NCBI GenBank assembly: GCA_033439795.1
Contig: JAUTDP010000003.1
Location: 496,001 to 560,000, forward strand
Source of the DNA: Sordaria brevicollis
Lineage: Eukaryota > Ascomycota > Sordariomycetes > Sordariales > Sordariaceae
Direction of reading: 5' to 3'
DNA: 64,000 bases
Shown here: one piece after another, positions 33,761-45,493 of the stretch
Numbering within the stretch: the first letter of the stretch is position 1
How the letters are laid out: the number at the start of each line of letters is the position of its first letter
Made by a program: the position numbers and the translations under genes
The notes under the pieces: model-generated
Databases searched by the model: none
Told to the model about the DNA's origin: nothing
What the model saw: only the letters and a program-made list of their open reading frames with translations

Positions 33761-35575
33761 TCAAGCAGCAGAATAAACAGCACTAACCAACCTCCCACAC
33801 TCCACCTTCTGCTCCACACTCACACTCCTCCCCTTCCCCCCATCCAACCTAACCGTCTTTCTCGGCGTCAACTGGAACCGGTTCGTCTCCCCTTCCCTCT
33901 TGACCAACCTATTCTCCTGCGCATGGTGCCCATGTCCATGGTGAACGGGCGTATCCAACGGAGCGATATAAGTAGGCACATTCACATTATTCCTCTTCCC
34001 CGTTCCCAGCTGATAATGCTCGTTACCGCCCCACCAGAGGACGTCAGCGCCAAAGTTGGTGTCCGTTTCGGACTTTGAGCCCGAAGAAGAAACGCGCGTG
34101 ACGTTGTCCATGACGGCGCAGGCGTGGTCTGTCCCCACGCTTAGACGGGAAAGTCGGATGGGAACGACAGAGTTGGATTTTTCGTCGAATTCAAACAAGT
34201 TCGACAAAGCTTTGACTTTGGTCGGGGAGACGGAGACGTGCGTCCATTTGCCGGTTCCCAGGTTGCCGTGGATTCCTTCGCCGCAGGCCCAGGTTTCGAC
34301 GTTGATCCGGCCGAGGTCTTTGGCGGGGACGAGGCTGGAGGCGGAGCTGCCGACGGGGGCCTGGAAGGCGCGGGCGTCGACGGTGAAGAAACTGTTTTGA
34401 CCGCCAGCGGCGATGGAGGTTACCTTGGGACGAAGGCTGGTGCCGTGGTAGAGCTGGTTGATGGGCAAAGGGGTGGGAGAGTCGACGTAAGGGTGCTCGG
34501 TGTCGTTTTGGAAGCCGAGCTGGCCGAATGAGTTGTCGCCGAAGGAGAAGATGCGGCCGTCGGCGTCGAGGGCGAGGGAGTGGAAGTCGCCCGTGGCGAT
34601 CTCCTTGATCTTGGAGCCGGAGAGACCGGTCACTTCGTGGGGCTGGTCATAGGGACCGGCCGGACGGTTGGTCCAGCTGAGACCGGGGATGCCGAGTTGG
34701 CCCTTGGAGGGGAAGTCTTCGGAGCTGGAGGCGGCGGAGAAGACGCGGCCCTTGGAGGTGAGCATGAGGCAGTGCTCGAGGCCACTGCGGACGTCGACGA
34801 TCTTTTCACCCCATCCTAGGTTCTTGGGCTTGAGAGAGCGGAAGTTGATGGGTAACTGGCTGGACCAGAGAGACGAAGAGGAGGTGGCCTCCTTCTGCTG
34901 GCCGGCTCTTTGATCGGCGGCGGCCACTGGGACAGAGTAGACTTCTCCGTTGGAAGCAAGACCAATGATGCGGTCGCGAGAGATGGCCAGCTTGACCAGG
35001 TCCTTGCCCTTCAAGGTGACAGTCGGGGTATAGTGCTCCTTGTCAAAGGCAACACCCCACTGAACCAGGTTTCCCTTCTCGTCGATGGCGGCGCCAAAGT
35101 TGCGGTCCAGCTTGAGATCGCGCAGGATCTGGTCGTCAAAGTAGGAGATGCGCCTGGGGGTCTTGATGACGGGCTCGTCGGAGTCCGGGGCAACGACCTT
35201 GCCGGCATTAGAACCCCATGCGTAGACACCGGGATGTTCCCAGCTCTGCTTGACCTGGACATGTTGGGCGCTCAACTCGGAGACGGGCTTTTTCCGGGGC
35301 TTCTCAAAGACCAGCTCGGCCTTTTCAGGTCCGACGTGCTTCTTCTCGGGCTCGGCCGTGAGCATGGGGTAGGCGACCAGGGCGGCGCCAGCAGCTACAC
35401 CACCGACAAGGACGCCGCCGAGGATGCGGAGGCCGAGATTCTTCTTCTCGGGTTGAGGCTCCGGCTCGGGCCTGAATCTTCTGCTAACGTTCCGCGCCCA
35501 TTGTTTTGAGTTTCCCGTCATGCGCCGGGCCTGTGGCCGGAGGGCGGTCCTGGCAAGCATCATAGGAGACGCCAT
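33761..35575 (-). CDS. fmp25: Mitochondrial RCC1-repeat protein Fmp25
   Basis: This single-exon gene of 604 residues starts at ATG 35575 (MASPMMLARTALRPQARR), a basic presequence-like N-terminus. A glycine-rich membrane segment at about 47-71 (LRILGGVLVGGVAAGAALVA) follows. The rest is a series of RCC1-type propeller repeats: GVYAWGSNAGKVV, NLVQWGVAF, GLEHCLMLTSKGRVF, GDFHSLALDADGRIFSFGDN, NVETWACGEGIHGNLGTGKW and DVLWWGGNEHYQLGTGKR. Yeast Fmp25 is an inner-membrane protein needed for assembly of the cytochrome bc1 complex; the same role here is inferred from family membership. The upstream in-frame codons to 35599 contain another Met but lack the presequence pattern. It is divergent from cog3 with a 632-base shared upstream region. 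Confidence 0.88.
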   Translation of the reverse strand: MASPMMLARTALRPQARRMTGNSKQWARNVSRRFRPEPEPQPEKKNLGLRILGGVLVGGVAAGAALVAYPMLTAEPEKKHVGPEKAELVFEKPRKKPVSELSAQHVQVKQSWEHPGVYAWGSNAGKVVAPDSDEPVIKTPRRISYFDDQILRDLKLDRNFGAAIDEKGNLVQWGVAFDKEHYTPTVTLKGKDLVKLAISRDRIIGLASNGEVYSVPVAAADQRAGQQKEATSSSSLWSSQLPINFRSLKPKNLGWGEKIVDVRSGLEHCLMLTSKGRVFSAASSSEDFPSKGQLGIPGLSWTNRPAGPYDQPHEVTGLSGSKIKEIATGDFHSLALDADGRIFSFGDNSFGQLGFQNDTEHPYVDSPTPLPINQLYHGTSLRPKVTSIAAGGQNSFFTVDARAFQAPVGSSASSLVPAKDLGRINVETWACGEGIHGNLGTGKWTHVSVSPTKVKALSNLFEFDEKSNSVVPIRLSRLSVGTDHACAVMDNVTRVSSSGSKSETDTNFGADVLWWGGNEHYQLGTGKRNNVNVPTYIAPLDTPVHHGHGHHAQENRLVKREGETNRFQLTPRKTVRLDGGKGRSVSVEQKVECGRLVSAVYSAA

Positions 35576-36207
35576 GGTGGTTGATACTTGATAGTTCAAG
35601 TTAGTTTAAAGGCGATAGTGAAGACATCCACTTGGAATATTTATACAGTACTTATAGTGCCAGGGTAGGTTGTTAGGGCGATTCTCTATCAGGACGTATC
35701 AGCTCTTCATTCTTCGCTAACGTTTGAGTTCAGATATCGTTCTACACACACAACTCTTGGTAAAATCAAATGATACTAAGATTCAACACCACAGCAAACT
35801 CTCACGATGAAAAAGAAGATGAAATGGTGAGGTCACCCGCCTGGATATTAAAGAGTCGACCCCGGATAGTTCTCGGTTTGAAGAGGTTCATGTAAGCTTC
35901 AGCTCGGATCGACAGCTGCCCCCAGCACTAACATTAGCTCCCGCCGTAGAGGGGCCAAGCTTTGACGCTTCAAGTTCCCCAAGCTTGACAGAAAATGCCC
36001 GTGCACTTCTCGGGTTAGGGTACAGTGTAAGAACCTTGACGGATTACTGTCCAAGTCTCCATCCGTTCCCCAAAGTGGACAGCTCACTGAAGGTACGTAC
36101 CTGAATGACGGGATAGGGGAACAGGGGGCATTCGACACGCGCTGGACCACAACGAATTGAGGCTATCACCACCGGGCAGTTTGTCCATTTACTCAATTTC
36201 CCAGAAA
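35576..36207. promoter_or_regulatory. Divergent promoter region, fmp25 and cog3
   Basis: About 630 bases lie between two divergent start codons. No conserved element was recognised. Confidence 0.5.
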
Positions 36208-38882
36208 ATGTACGACGAACATTGGTACAGCTTTCAGGAGGTGCCTCAGAGTAGGCCATCGGGCGTAAAGACGCGCCACCGTCGAGCCAATTCTCTACTG
36301 CAACAGCCAGAGGTTTGTCTTCTCTTAATCTCCCAAATTCCTTCGCCAACACAACCACCAAACAGGAGTCGCTAACCCAAGCATCACCACTCGATAGGAG
36401 ACGGCCGACAACAACATTCCCGAAGAACCACTTCCAGCACTTTTCGAAGACCAGGAAGACGCCAACGCGCCACCTGAAGCCACCGTTCTTCGCCGGGCAA
36501 AGTCATACTCCGACTTCTACGACATTGCGACTGCGCACCTTGATGGCAGCCATGGAGGACAAAAGAAGAAGAAGACAAGGAAGACCAAGGGGCGGCGCAA
36601 CAACCACAACCTCTGGGACGCCTTGATGATTCCAGCGAGCGCGACATCGACATTACCGGTGGAAGAAGACACATACGACGATGCTCTGGACCAAGAGCTA
36701 CTACAGGCTAGCCAGCAAGAGTATCTGCTCTACCATGACCAACTCGCCTTGACGGAACGACACCTGGGAACCTTGATCGACGATGCCAACAGGGCACTCA
36801 AGACCCTCGAGACCCTCTGCCAGTCTTTCCGAGCTGTCGAGGAGCAGACGACATCTTTCAAGGCACAGTGCGACGACTTGCTGGAGGAACAGAAACGTCT
36901 TCAGATACTCGCCGACGAGGTTGGAACCGATCTGCATTACTACGCCTACCTCGACACTGTCAGCCGACGCCTCAATGCTCTCGGCGCCGGTCGCCTGGTG
37001 GACGACGATGCGTTTGGCGATATCCTAGCCAACTTGGACTCTTGCATAGAGTTTATGATCCAGCATCCCAACTACAGGGACGCCGATACATATCTAGCTA
37101 GATACCAGGCGCTACTAACCAAGGCACTACACCTTCTGGAGGTCGGCTTCAACAATCGACTGGACCAGGTGTCTGGAGAACTTGCTCGTCAGATCACCAA
37201 CACCCAGTCAGAGTCCGCACGACACGCCTTGGCTTATGGTCGGTTCGAGGAGATCCTGATGAACTCGTACTCACTCATTCCCAACATCCAGCGGGTGATA
37301 TTGGGAGCATACGACCAAAACGGCCAGCCCAGAACGGGACCAAATGTGGACATCTTTGCCAACACAGCCAACAATTTGTTTCATGCCTACTTCGCTGTGA
37401 GAGACCGCGACCTGAAGCCGTTGACTCAACATGATCTCGCAACATTTCATCTCGAATGCAAAGAATCGTCGATCGACACAGCGGCAAGAAACTACGTCAA
37501 GCAGTGCTTCGAGCGTTCCTTCAGCGAAGCAACCCTCTTCCGCAAGATCTTCTCCATCGAAGCGCCGTATTCTCCCAATTCCAAGTCGGCGTTTGCAGCC
37601 CTCAACTCGCACCAGCGGTCACTCGTCACAGGCACCAACATCGCGCCCATTGCCACCAATCTCCAGTCGAAGCTGCAGACGTGTGATTTGCAGACTATTT
37701 GCAACCTTGTGGGCTGGGTCACGAACGAGTACCTATTGGTGGATTACGATGAGGACGAGACTCCGTTTGTTGCGCACTGCAGGGAACTTACTTCCAGGTT
37801 GTTGGCTGAGCACCTCTGGACTTTCACGGATGGGTTCTTTGATGCGGAAATCACAAAGTCCATCACCAAAGCCGTCGTTCCGCCAGAGGCTCTGAAGCTT
37901 GGAGTCACTGGTTCAGGTGAAGGCGGAGCATCATCGGGTGCCTTCCCAGTAGTCAAGCGAGCCATCGAACTTTTGGTCCTATTCGACCAATCCATGCCCA
38001 AAGAGCGATGCGTACGTATCCCCTTCTTCCCATCCCCCAACCCCTTTCACCCAACTAACACTTTCCCACGTAAAGCAACGCAACAGCCCCGTAATCTACA
38101 AACTCGTGCGCGAAACCATTTCCTCTCTCCAACGCGCCGAAGTGCGCATCCGCGCTTCCTTCAAAAACAACACCGGCACGGACCCCGATCTCTTCATGAT
38201 CAAAAACCTGCTCATCCTCAAAAACGAGCTCCTCACGCTCGAAATCGGCGACGTCCGCAACGGTCCCTCCGGCACCAACCAAGGCGCAGCAGGACTGTTG
38301 GCAGGCAGCATCCAACACCTCTCAGGCCAAATCCTCTCCAACCTGCCCACTGCCGGTACCAACCTCCTGGGGTATGTATCCAGCTCCGTCTCAACTCTGG
38401 GGTCATACATCCCCGGCTCGGGCCTTCTTTCCCGCGCAGCTGGTATTGCCACCACTACCACTACAGCCACACCTAGTGCGGTAGAACAAGACGCAGGCGA
38501 ACAACTAGATGAGTTACTCCGTCAGAGTATCTATGCCTTTACCCGCCGGTGGGCGGCCATTTTCAATGATGCCAAGACGAGGGGGTCAGTAGGAGGAGGG
38601 AAGAATTTGGGACAGTTGGAGGGGGAGTTGGATGGGTTGCTACAGGAGGCGTTTAGTACCCAGTTGGAGGTGGTGGAGAAGTTGAAGGAGGCTATTCAGT
38701 TGGAGATGCAGGGACAACTGTCGGGTGGGAATAATGGTGGTGGTGGAAGTGGTGGACAGGGAGGGGTGAAGATGAGTGGTACGAGAGCTAGTACTACTGG
38801 TGGTTCGAAGACGGGGAGGGAGAAGGTGGGGAGTGTGTATGGCGGGAGTAGGGCGAGTAGGGGGAGTAGTCGGAGGGTGTAG
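36208..38882 (+). CDS. cog3: Conserved oligomeric Golgi complex subunit 3 (Cog3/Sec34)
   Basis: Exons 36208-36312, 36398-38011 and 38076-38882 give 841 residues. The conserved Sec34 N-terminal coiled-coil region is plain: EYLLYHDQLALTERHLGTLI, the helix around CQSFRAVEEQTTSFKAQCDD, and LLEEQKRLQILADEVGTDLH. The long helical-rod region includes RYQALLTKALHLLEVGFNN and CNLVGWVTNEYLL. Cog3 is a lobe A subunit of the COG tether for retrograde transport within the Golgi. The first exon encodes a divergent head (MYDEHWYSFQEVPQSRPSGV). The last about 60 residues are Gly/Ser/Arg-rich with no counterpart I know. Intron 1 has a weak donor (GTTTGT) but a good CTAAC branch and TAG acceptor, and the frame is kept. 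Confidence 0.9.
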
Positions 38883-39704
38883 AGTTGGGTTGTGAAGGAC
38901 GGTTTGTCTTGGTGGGATATAGTACTGGTAGGGGCCTGCTGGATGTCCTATGAGGTTTGAGAATAACAGTTATAAGTCTAAAAGAATCTATAATGTCTAC
39001 ATGGCTTTCGTCGTTGTCGATGTTGTCGTTCATCAGGTGTAGTGAACGTCCTCTTACAAGAATGTCCCCGCTAATTTCATACAGCTCAAGTCCACCGGGT
39101 CTGGACCCGTCACAATTTCCAAGCACGCCATCGACCGGGGCGCTTGCAATTCGGCCCCACTCTTACATTTTCGGGGCCCCGGTGTGCGGAGCGGGTAGCA
39201 TTGGATAAGCATAATTACCCCATTGTCAGGGCGGACCTTAACACGGGGTACACTGCATAAAACCGGCGTGCCGAATATCGGCCCGTATGTACATGCCGTC
39301 TTGACGTCTTTGTCACTGGTGACCGTGTACCTGCAACGACGCAACTTCATATTCTTGAGTCTCATCTCATCTCCAGGGACGCACACAGACATCGCGAACC
39401 AAATTGTCGGGTCATTTTCACCGTTTCTAGACTTACAGTCCCGTTATCAGCTATTTTGATCGTCGTTTCGGATCTCATTGATAAGATAAAGGGAACGACT
39501 AGTTTAGTCATACATCTCGTACACTAACTAGACCGGGGTCTTCCTTTCTTTCAACACCACTTCCTGATTCCTGATTCCTCATCTCTCATCTCACTTCACC
39601 CCTTTCACTCCCGAATTACTTGGTTTGGGGACGGTGGTCAGATATCGGCAACGACACAAGACAGTTTCACAAAGGAATCCAGCCAGCACAAGAGAATTGA
39701 AGCA
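38883..39704. other. Intergenic region, cog3 to mitochondrial carrier
   Basis: This is the cog3 3' region and the carrier promoter. No gene is seen. Confidence 0.5.
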
Positions 39705-40762
39705 ATGGCTGACTCCGCCGCCGATATCGAGTCCCACGAGGGTGGCCAGCAAAAGAACGCCGGTCTCCAGACGGCTAAAGATCTGTTTTCTGGTGCCGTG
39801 GGTGGCATTGCGCAGGTCCTCATCGGTAAGTACCTCTTGTCCACCTGGCACTCAGCCCATGCCTTACAAAGTATGAGGTTGAGGGCCACGCCCTCCACAA
39901 AGCAGTGACTCTCAGAACTAACGTGACAACAACAGGCCAACCCTTCGACATAGTAAAAGTCCGTCTCCAAACCTCCACCCAGTACTCCTCCGCCCTCTCA
40001 GCCGCCGCCAGCATCTCCAAAAACGAAGGCGCCCTCGCCTTCTACAAGGGAACCCTCACCCCCCTCTTGGGTATCGGCGCCTGCGTCTCGATCCAATTCG
40101 GCGCCTTCCACTCCGCCCGCCGCTTCCTCGAGCAACGCCGCGCCTCGTCCGACAAGTCCTTCATCCCCGGCGTCTCCTCCCTTTCTTACGGGGAATATTA
40201 TGCGGCAGGCGCTTTTGCCGGCGTTGCGAATAGTGTGATTTCGGGCCCCATCGAGCACGTCCGCATCAGGCTGCAAGCCCAGCCCCATGGCGCGGGACGG
40301 TTGTATAGTGGACCATGGGACTGCGTGCGCAAGTTGTCGCAGCAAGCAGGCGGCGTCCTCCCCGGTCTTTACCGGGGCGAGGTAGTAACCATTGCGCGTG
40401 AAGCGCAAGCGTACGGCCTCTGGTTCCTGGCCTTCGAATGGCTTATGAACGCCGACGCCGCCAGGAACAAGATCGATCGCAAGGAGATCCCCAGCTACAA
40501 AATTGCCTTGTATGGTGGTCTGGCGGGCGAGGCGTTGTGGTTGGGCAGTTATCCGTTGGATGTGGTCAAGAGTAAGATGCAGACTGATGGGTTTGGGGCC
40601 ACCCAGAAATACAAGAATATGAGGGATTGTTTTGGACAGACGTTCCGGCAGGAGGGGCTGAGGGGGTTCTGGAAGGGGATTGGACCGACGCTTTTGAGGG
40701 CTATGCCTGTTAGTGCGGGAACGTTTGCGGTGGTGGAGATGACGATGAGGGCTATTAATTAA
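39705..40762 (+). CDS. Mitochondrial carrier family transporter (Ymc1/Crc1-like)
   Basis: Exons 39705-39825 and 39936-40762 give 315 residues, the usual carrier size. Three tandem repeats are visible through the signature PX[DE]XX[KR]: QPFDIVKVRLQT, GPIEHVRIRLQA and YPLDVVKSKMQT, each followed by a G-rich second helix (GFWKGIGPTLLRAMP in repeat 3). This places it among inner-membrane solute carriers. The second-repeat GPIEHVRIRLQ and FYKGTLTPLLG in repeat 1 resemble the Ymc1/carnitine-acylcarnitine branch. The substrate cannot be decided from sequence. The first intron splits the Gly before QPFD, a common position in fungal carriers. The N-terminal 25 residues are polar and acidic. Confidence 0.88.
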
Positions 40763-41200
40763 TTGGGGGGGCTGTTAAGTGAGAGGGAAGAAGAGGTGAG
40801 ATGAAAGCCCAGGGGGAAAACAGAGAGGGAAACAGGAGTGATAAGGATGGAAATGAGAAGGGTATATATAGATGGGTTCACTCCACTTGAGCCTGGTGGA
40901 TGAGGACAATGTTCGGGATATGAGAAGAGGGAAAGGAGAAAAGGCGCTTCCGCGGATGGAAAGATGGACAGAGAAAAAACGGGCTCTTCAACGAGCGGAT
41001 TACAGAACTTCTGGGAAATATTCGGGCTTCAAAAGCATACGGTTCATATATAAGGGTTAAAGTTGCTTGTTTTCAGTATAGGAATGGAAAAGTCAAATGA
41101 CAAAATAATCAAAAAGGTTTTCGAATTCATAACTCCCATGATATTAAGACTTTTTTCAACCTTACAGTCAGTCTGGGTATCCCCCCCTTCTTTTCCATCA
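40763..41200. other. Convergent 3' region, carrier and RINT1/Tip20 gene
   Basis: This 438-base gap separates two convergent stop codons. No gene is seen. Confidence 0.5.
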
Positions 41201-43682
41201 TCACTCAGCATTCTCCACCCTCCTCTGCAACACTTGTCTCGCATGCGGCGGACTCAGAATCTCAACCTCCAACTCCTCCAGCACCTTTTTGGCTTCGGTA
41301 TTATCCGTAAACACCCTATCGACCGCCCTCTTCAACGTCAAAGTATTATTATCCCCTCCCTCACCACCCCCCTCGGGCGGCACATCAACAGGTAAATTCA
41401 ACAACCTCAACGCCTCCTTAATACTCCCCAACGCACTCGATCCGTCGGGTATATACCGTTCAATAACAGCGCACAGGGCGTCAACGTCCCGTCTAAACTG
41501 CGCGGCGCCCGAGGCGGCGAATTTGTTGGCCATTAGTACGTCGGACCATAGCATGTTGTTGACTTCCTCGAGGGCTTCGCGGGAGATGCGGCGGAAGACG
41601 GCGGTGGAGAGGGCTTGGGAGAGGAAGGTGAGGTCGCGTTTTAGGACCTGCGTTCATTCGTGTTAGTAGGTATGTTGAGAAACAAAGGGGAGATGGGATG
41701 GACGTACAGTGAGCGGCTCATCCAGCTCTGCAGTAGGAGCCAGCTGGTAATAGGCTTCGCCAGAGGTAGGTTCATCGGAGATGGTACTCCACTGGGGCCT
41801 CTTCAAATAGGCGGCGAATGCTTTTCTTTGGTTCTGGATGAGGGTCTGAGTCAAGAATTCCTGGGCACGTTTGCGACGCATGGTGTAGGCCGCGATGGTC
41901 TCGTCGAAGAGAACGCCGCTGTCGTTGTCTTCGGTGCCGACTACCGAGGAGATGCGGTCCTTGACGTGGTCGTAGGACATGCCGCCGGCGAGGTTGGTTT
42001 GGTCCTCGTTGGCTTTGGCGCGGGCTTGGAGTTGTTCCCAGAGGGTTACGAAGAACTGCGGACGTTAGTATGTAACTTGATGGGGTTGGGGGAGGAAAGA
42101 TGAAGCATACCTCCTCGTTGCTCCAGTCGTGTAAAGCGTTGATGATGTGATCAGCGCTTCCATACACCTTGCACAAAGTCTCAAGCGCTCCTGTGCCCTC
42201 CAAAGCCGCCAGCTGTTCTTTGCTAACGCCCACAAAGGCTCTGCCAACTGTTGATGTCATGGTCTGATAAGCCTCAAGCGTGCCCTTGAGGTGATCATGA
42301 TAGTCATCCAAAATAGCCAACTGGATATCAATCAAAAAGCGAAGCTTATGAGAAAAGCGTCTGAGCCTCTCATACTGCGTCGTCACGGACCGCAACAAAT
42401 CAGCAACCCTGACAGCCGCAAACGTGGGCTTCGTCTTCCCAGCAACCGCAAAGTCGTAGTCAATCTTCCGGGCGTCGCTAGACGTCATGATCCCGTTGAA
42501 CCTGTCCAACGCAAACTTCTTTTCTGCCTCGAGCCATGTCCTGAAGTGCGTGTTCAGAACTTCACCAGTCAACCCCTCCCACCCGTTCTCAGGATCTCCT
42601 CCATCGTAGCTGTACCCAGATCGGATGTTATCGTCAAAGGTCATCAGCTGACCGAGGAAACTGCTGAGGAAGGCCGGATCCTTGACGGCTTCGGCCATAG
42701 TCACGTTGACCTTCTCACGCATAACCGGTAGCATCGAGGCAATGAACGCGCACCCGGGGTCCATGTAGACCATCTTGTTCGAGACCTCCGTCTGGCTGAA
42801 CTTGGCCGCTAAGACAGGCGCAAAGTTCTCTCTGAAGAAGACCTCCCACTTATCGAGCAACGACAAGAACCAGGGGAAGCAGTGCGCGTTGATGCCCTGC
42901 GGGTTACTAGTCGGCTTGTCGCTCAGAAAATGGAACCGGAACTCCTTCACAAAAATCTGCGCCATGACGTCCATGGGCAAAAGCGTCACCAGCGTAGGCG
43001 AGTAAAGCACCTCGGGAACCTGGAGGTCAACCAGCTTCTCGAAGCACTGAATCCATTCGTCGTCCACTTCCGACTCCGGGTCGACATTGGGCCACCCGCG
43101 CTTCTTCAAGACAGCTTCCAGCTCGCCCCACATTGTCTTCTTCATCTCATCCCATAGCGCCTCGGTAACGGACTCGACGTGGGCAACAAGATGAACGGCA
43201 GCACCATCAGCAGCACCTTGAAGTTCCCTCAGGCGCAAAGACAGCTGCTTCAGTTCGGTATACGGCTCGAGCGCGGCCTTGGGGCTCTGCGGCAGATGAG
43301 CGCGGGCGGCATTGCGCAGTTCCTGGACGTGCTGAAGCAAAAGCAGGTATCGATGGGCGAGGTCGACCTTGTGAAGCTGCTTCATAGGCTGCTCCAGCCG
43401 GCGGATGGCCTCATCAGGGGCGTCGGAGGCGGCAACGATCTTGAGCCGGACGTCGATGCTCTGTTGCAGTTTCTGGAACTCGTCGATCTGAGCCGCTAGG
43501 GCAGCCTGACGTTCGCTGGAGGAGCGGCGGGCTTCTTCGAGCTCCTTGGTAGCGTCGTCGAGTTGCGACTGGAGCTGGCTGCGCTGGTGTTCGACGCTTT
43601 CGAGCAACGTGTCGAGATGGTCAAAGTCGGTCGTTGACTGGAGCTTGTCGTCGAGGTAGTCCTCGACTCGGATGTCGTCCAT
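41201..43682 (-). CDS. RINT1/Tip20-family vesicle tether
   Basis: Exons 43682-42111, 42055-41708 and 41647-41201 give 788 residues. The protein starts MDDIRVEDYLDDKLQS, followed by a coiled coil (VEHQRSQLQSQLDDATKELE) typical of Dsl1-complex and RINT1 proteins. The TIP-1 domain follows: HFRFHFLSDKPTSNPQ-like motif (EFRFHFLSDKPTSN), WFLSLLDKWEVFFRENFAPV, the helix RRFSHKLRFLIDIQLAILDD and LEALWE-type C-terminal helices. The family tethers Golgi-derived COPI vesicles at the endoplasmic reticulum through ER SNAREs (Dsl1/NRZ complex). An upstream in-frame Met (43796) exists, but the ATG at 43682 matches the family start. Both introns have textbook sites, including CTAAC branches. Confidence 0.9.
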
Positions 43683-44110
43683 GGTGTGTCTGTAGGACAC
43701 TGCAGTGGTAGTCCCCGGTGATCGTTGGGCTTTGCGCGGGTTGTTGACTTGAGAAGAATGTTGTGGTACCTTGCTGTCTATAGATACAGAATACATGACA
43801 CAGTACGGATTGATGCTGGGGGAAGCTCCAGTGGATGCAGTACCCCTGGCATGACTCCGATAAGCTCCTTATCGCATAAGTGACGTAGCGCTTGAGAACA
43901 TGCCCCTACCAAAAATTAGTTTTCATCCGAGCTGCCGAACCCCTAGTAAACACCACCACTTTGGAGTATAGTAAACATCGACATCAACACTGACGGTGCT
44001 CTTCTCCACAGCCTCTCTTTTCAGTTTCGCCTCGCCCTCCCGTCGCCGACAGGTCCTCGACGACAACTACCGTAAATCATACACGACACACACTCAATGG
44101 CCTCGACACT
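43683..44110. promoter_or_regulatory. Divergent promoter region, RINT1/Tip20 and RMD1-like genes
   Basis: This 428-base divergent intergenic region contains a possible stem around 43858-43876 (ACTCCGATAAGCTCCTTATC). No specific regulatory site was identified. Confidence 0.45.
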
Positions 44111-45493
44111 ATGAAGTCCATAGTACCGATTCAACGACCGGCCATCCGAAGCGTCTCTGGCATCGCGGAGCTTGCTGGCCTCACTGCCACTGGCACTTCA
44201 CGACCACCCTTCCACCTCAGCATACCAAGCAACCACCCACGACGACGCACATTCATTACCTCGAACAGTCTCCTAGCGCAAAATGGCAACAACAACAACG
44301 AGCCATCACGACCCTCCTCCTCTTCTCCCTCCACGACCACCACCACCGACGACACCACAACCTCTCAACAACAAAAATCCTCCACCTCCGCCTCGGCCCA
44401 AAAGCGCAAACTCCCACTGAAAAACTCTCTCCACCGCGTCGCCATCGTAGCCCAAAAGGGTACTCCGGCCGGGAAAGCGGCCACCCCCTCCTCCGCTGGT
44501 GCCCCGCCACATACCATCGAGCCCGACGGCCGCTCAACCATCTCAGCAGTCTGCATCGCCGAATCCTTTGACATGGACGTCGTCGTCTCCCTCCTAACCT
44601 CCCACAACTTCTCCCTCGACCCCGACTCCACCGGCTTCGACATCCACGAAGTCGTCCACGCGCGCGGCCTAAACGAAGGCGACATCTTCGTCTTCCCCTC
44701 CGGCACCATCGTCACCTGGTCCCTATCCCCAGACGTAGTCGACACCTTAGCCACCAAGCTCCTCCTCCCCGCCGCTGAATCACCCTTCGTCGAATCTAAA
44801 GAAGAAGAAGACCTCGAGTTCGCGACCGACCCCAAAGAAGAACAGTCTAAAGTCCAGGGCGACGTCGTCGTCCTCGGCACCTTACGCGAGGTTTCACACG
44901 GGGACAGACTAGACACAACCCTAGCGAAAATCGCCTTCTCCTCCGGCCTGGCCCGGTCGACTAAGCTCGCCGTGCTCGAGTCATCCCTGACTAGATACCT
45001 CGAATCAACGCGGCACATCCCCGACCGTCTCTCCCAGGGTCTCAAAGCGCCCCTCTCCCGGAACTTGATCCTGCAAAAAACCGGCGAACTTTTGAATCTC
45101 AGGTCGCAACTAAACCACTACAACGACCTCACCGACGCTCTACCGGATATATTCTGGGACAGCGAAGAAAAGCTAGAGACTTACTACTCCAAAATCGGCA
45201 AAGCGCTGGATGTGGGCGTGCGGATCAAGACGTTGAATGATAAGATGACTTACGCCCAAGAAGTGGTGAAGGTGGCGCAGGAGGTTCTTGATATTTCTGA
45301 AAAGATGTCAAGTGAGAAGCATAGCACGAGGTTGGAGTGGATTATCATCATCTTGATTGCGATTGAGGTGGTGTTTGAGTTGAGGAGGTTGTGGATGGAG
45401 AGGGGGAGTACGCATGATGAGGATGTGTTGAGGGAACTGAAGAGGATTGGGGACTCACTTGAGAAGCTTAAGGCTGAGGGTCAGTCGAAGTGA
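44111..45493 (+). CDS. RMD1/DUF155 family protein, probably mitochondrial
   Basis: This single-exon 460-residue protein has a basic, Ser/Thr-rich N-terminus (MKSIVPIQRPAIRS) suited to mitochondrial import. The DUF155/RMND1 core includes VCIAESFDMDVVVSLLTSHN, GLNEGDIFVFPSGTIVTWSL, GTLREVSHGDRLDTTLAKIA, the helix FSSGLARSTKLAVLESSLTR and LNLRSQLNHYNDLTDALPD. It ends in a membrane segment at about 410-424 (WIIIILIAIEVVFEL) and a charged tail. Members include yeast Rmd1, Rmd8 and the mitochondrial Mrx10, and human RMND1, which supports mitochondrial translation. The N-terminus points to the mitochondrial branch. The gene is intact. Confidence 0.88.
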   Translation: MKSIVPIQRPAIRSVSGIAELAGLTATGTSRPPFHLSIPSNHPRRRTFITSNSLLAQNGNNNNEPSRPSSSSPSTTTTTDDTTTSQQQKSSTSASAQKRKLPLKNSLHRVAIVAQKGTPAGKAATPSSAGAPPHTIEPDGRSTISAVCIAESFDMDVVVSLLTSHNFSLDPDSTGFDIHEVVHARGLNEGDIFVFPSGTIVTWSLSPDVVDTLATKLLLPAAESPFVESKEEEDLEFATDPKEEQSKVQGDVVVLGTLREVSHGDRLDTTLAKIAFSSGLARSTKLAVLESSLTRYLESTRHIPDRLSQGLKAPLSRNLILQKTGELLNLRSQLNHYNDLTDALPDIFWDSEEKLETYYSKIGKALDVGVRIKTLNDKMTYAQEVVKVAQEVLDISEKMSSEKHSTRLEWIIIILIAIEVVFELRRLWMERGSTHDEDVLRELKRIGDSLEKLKAEGQSK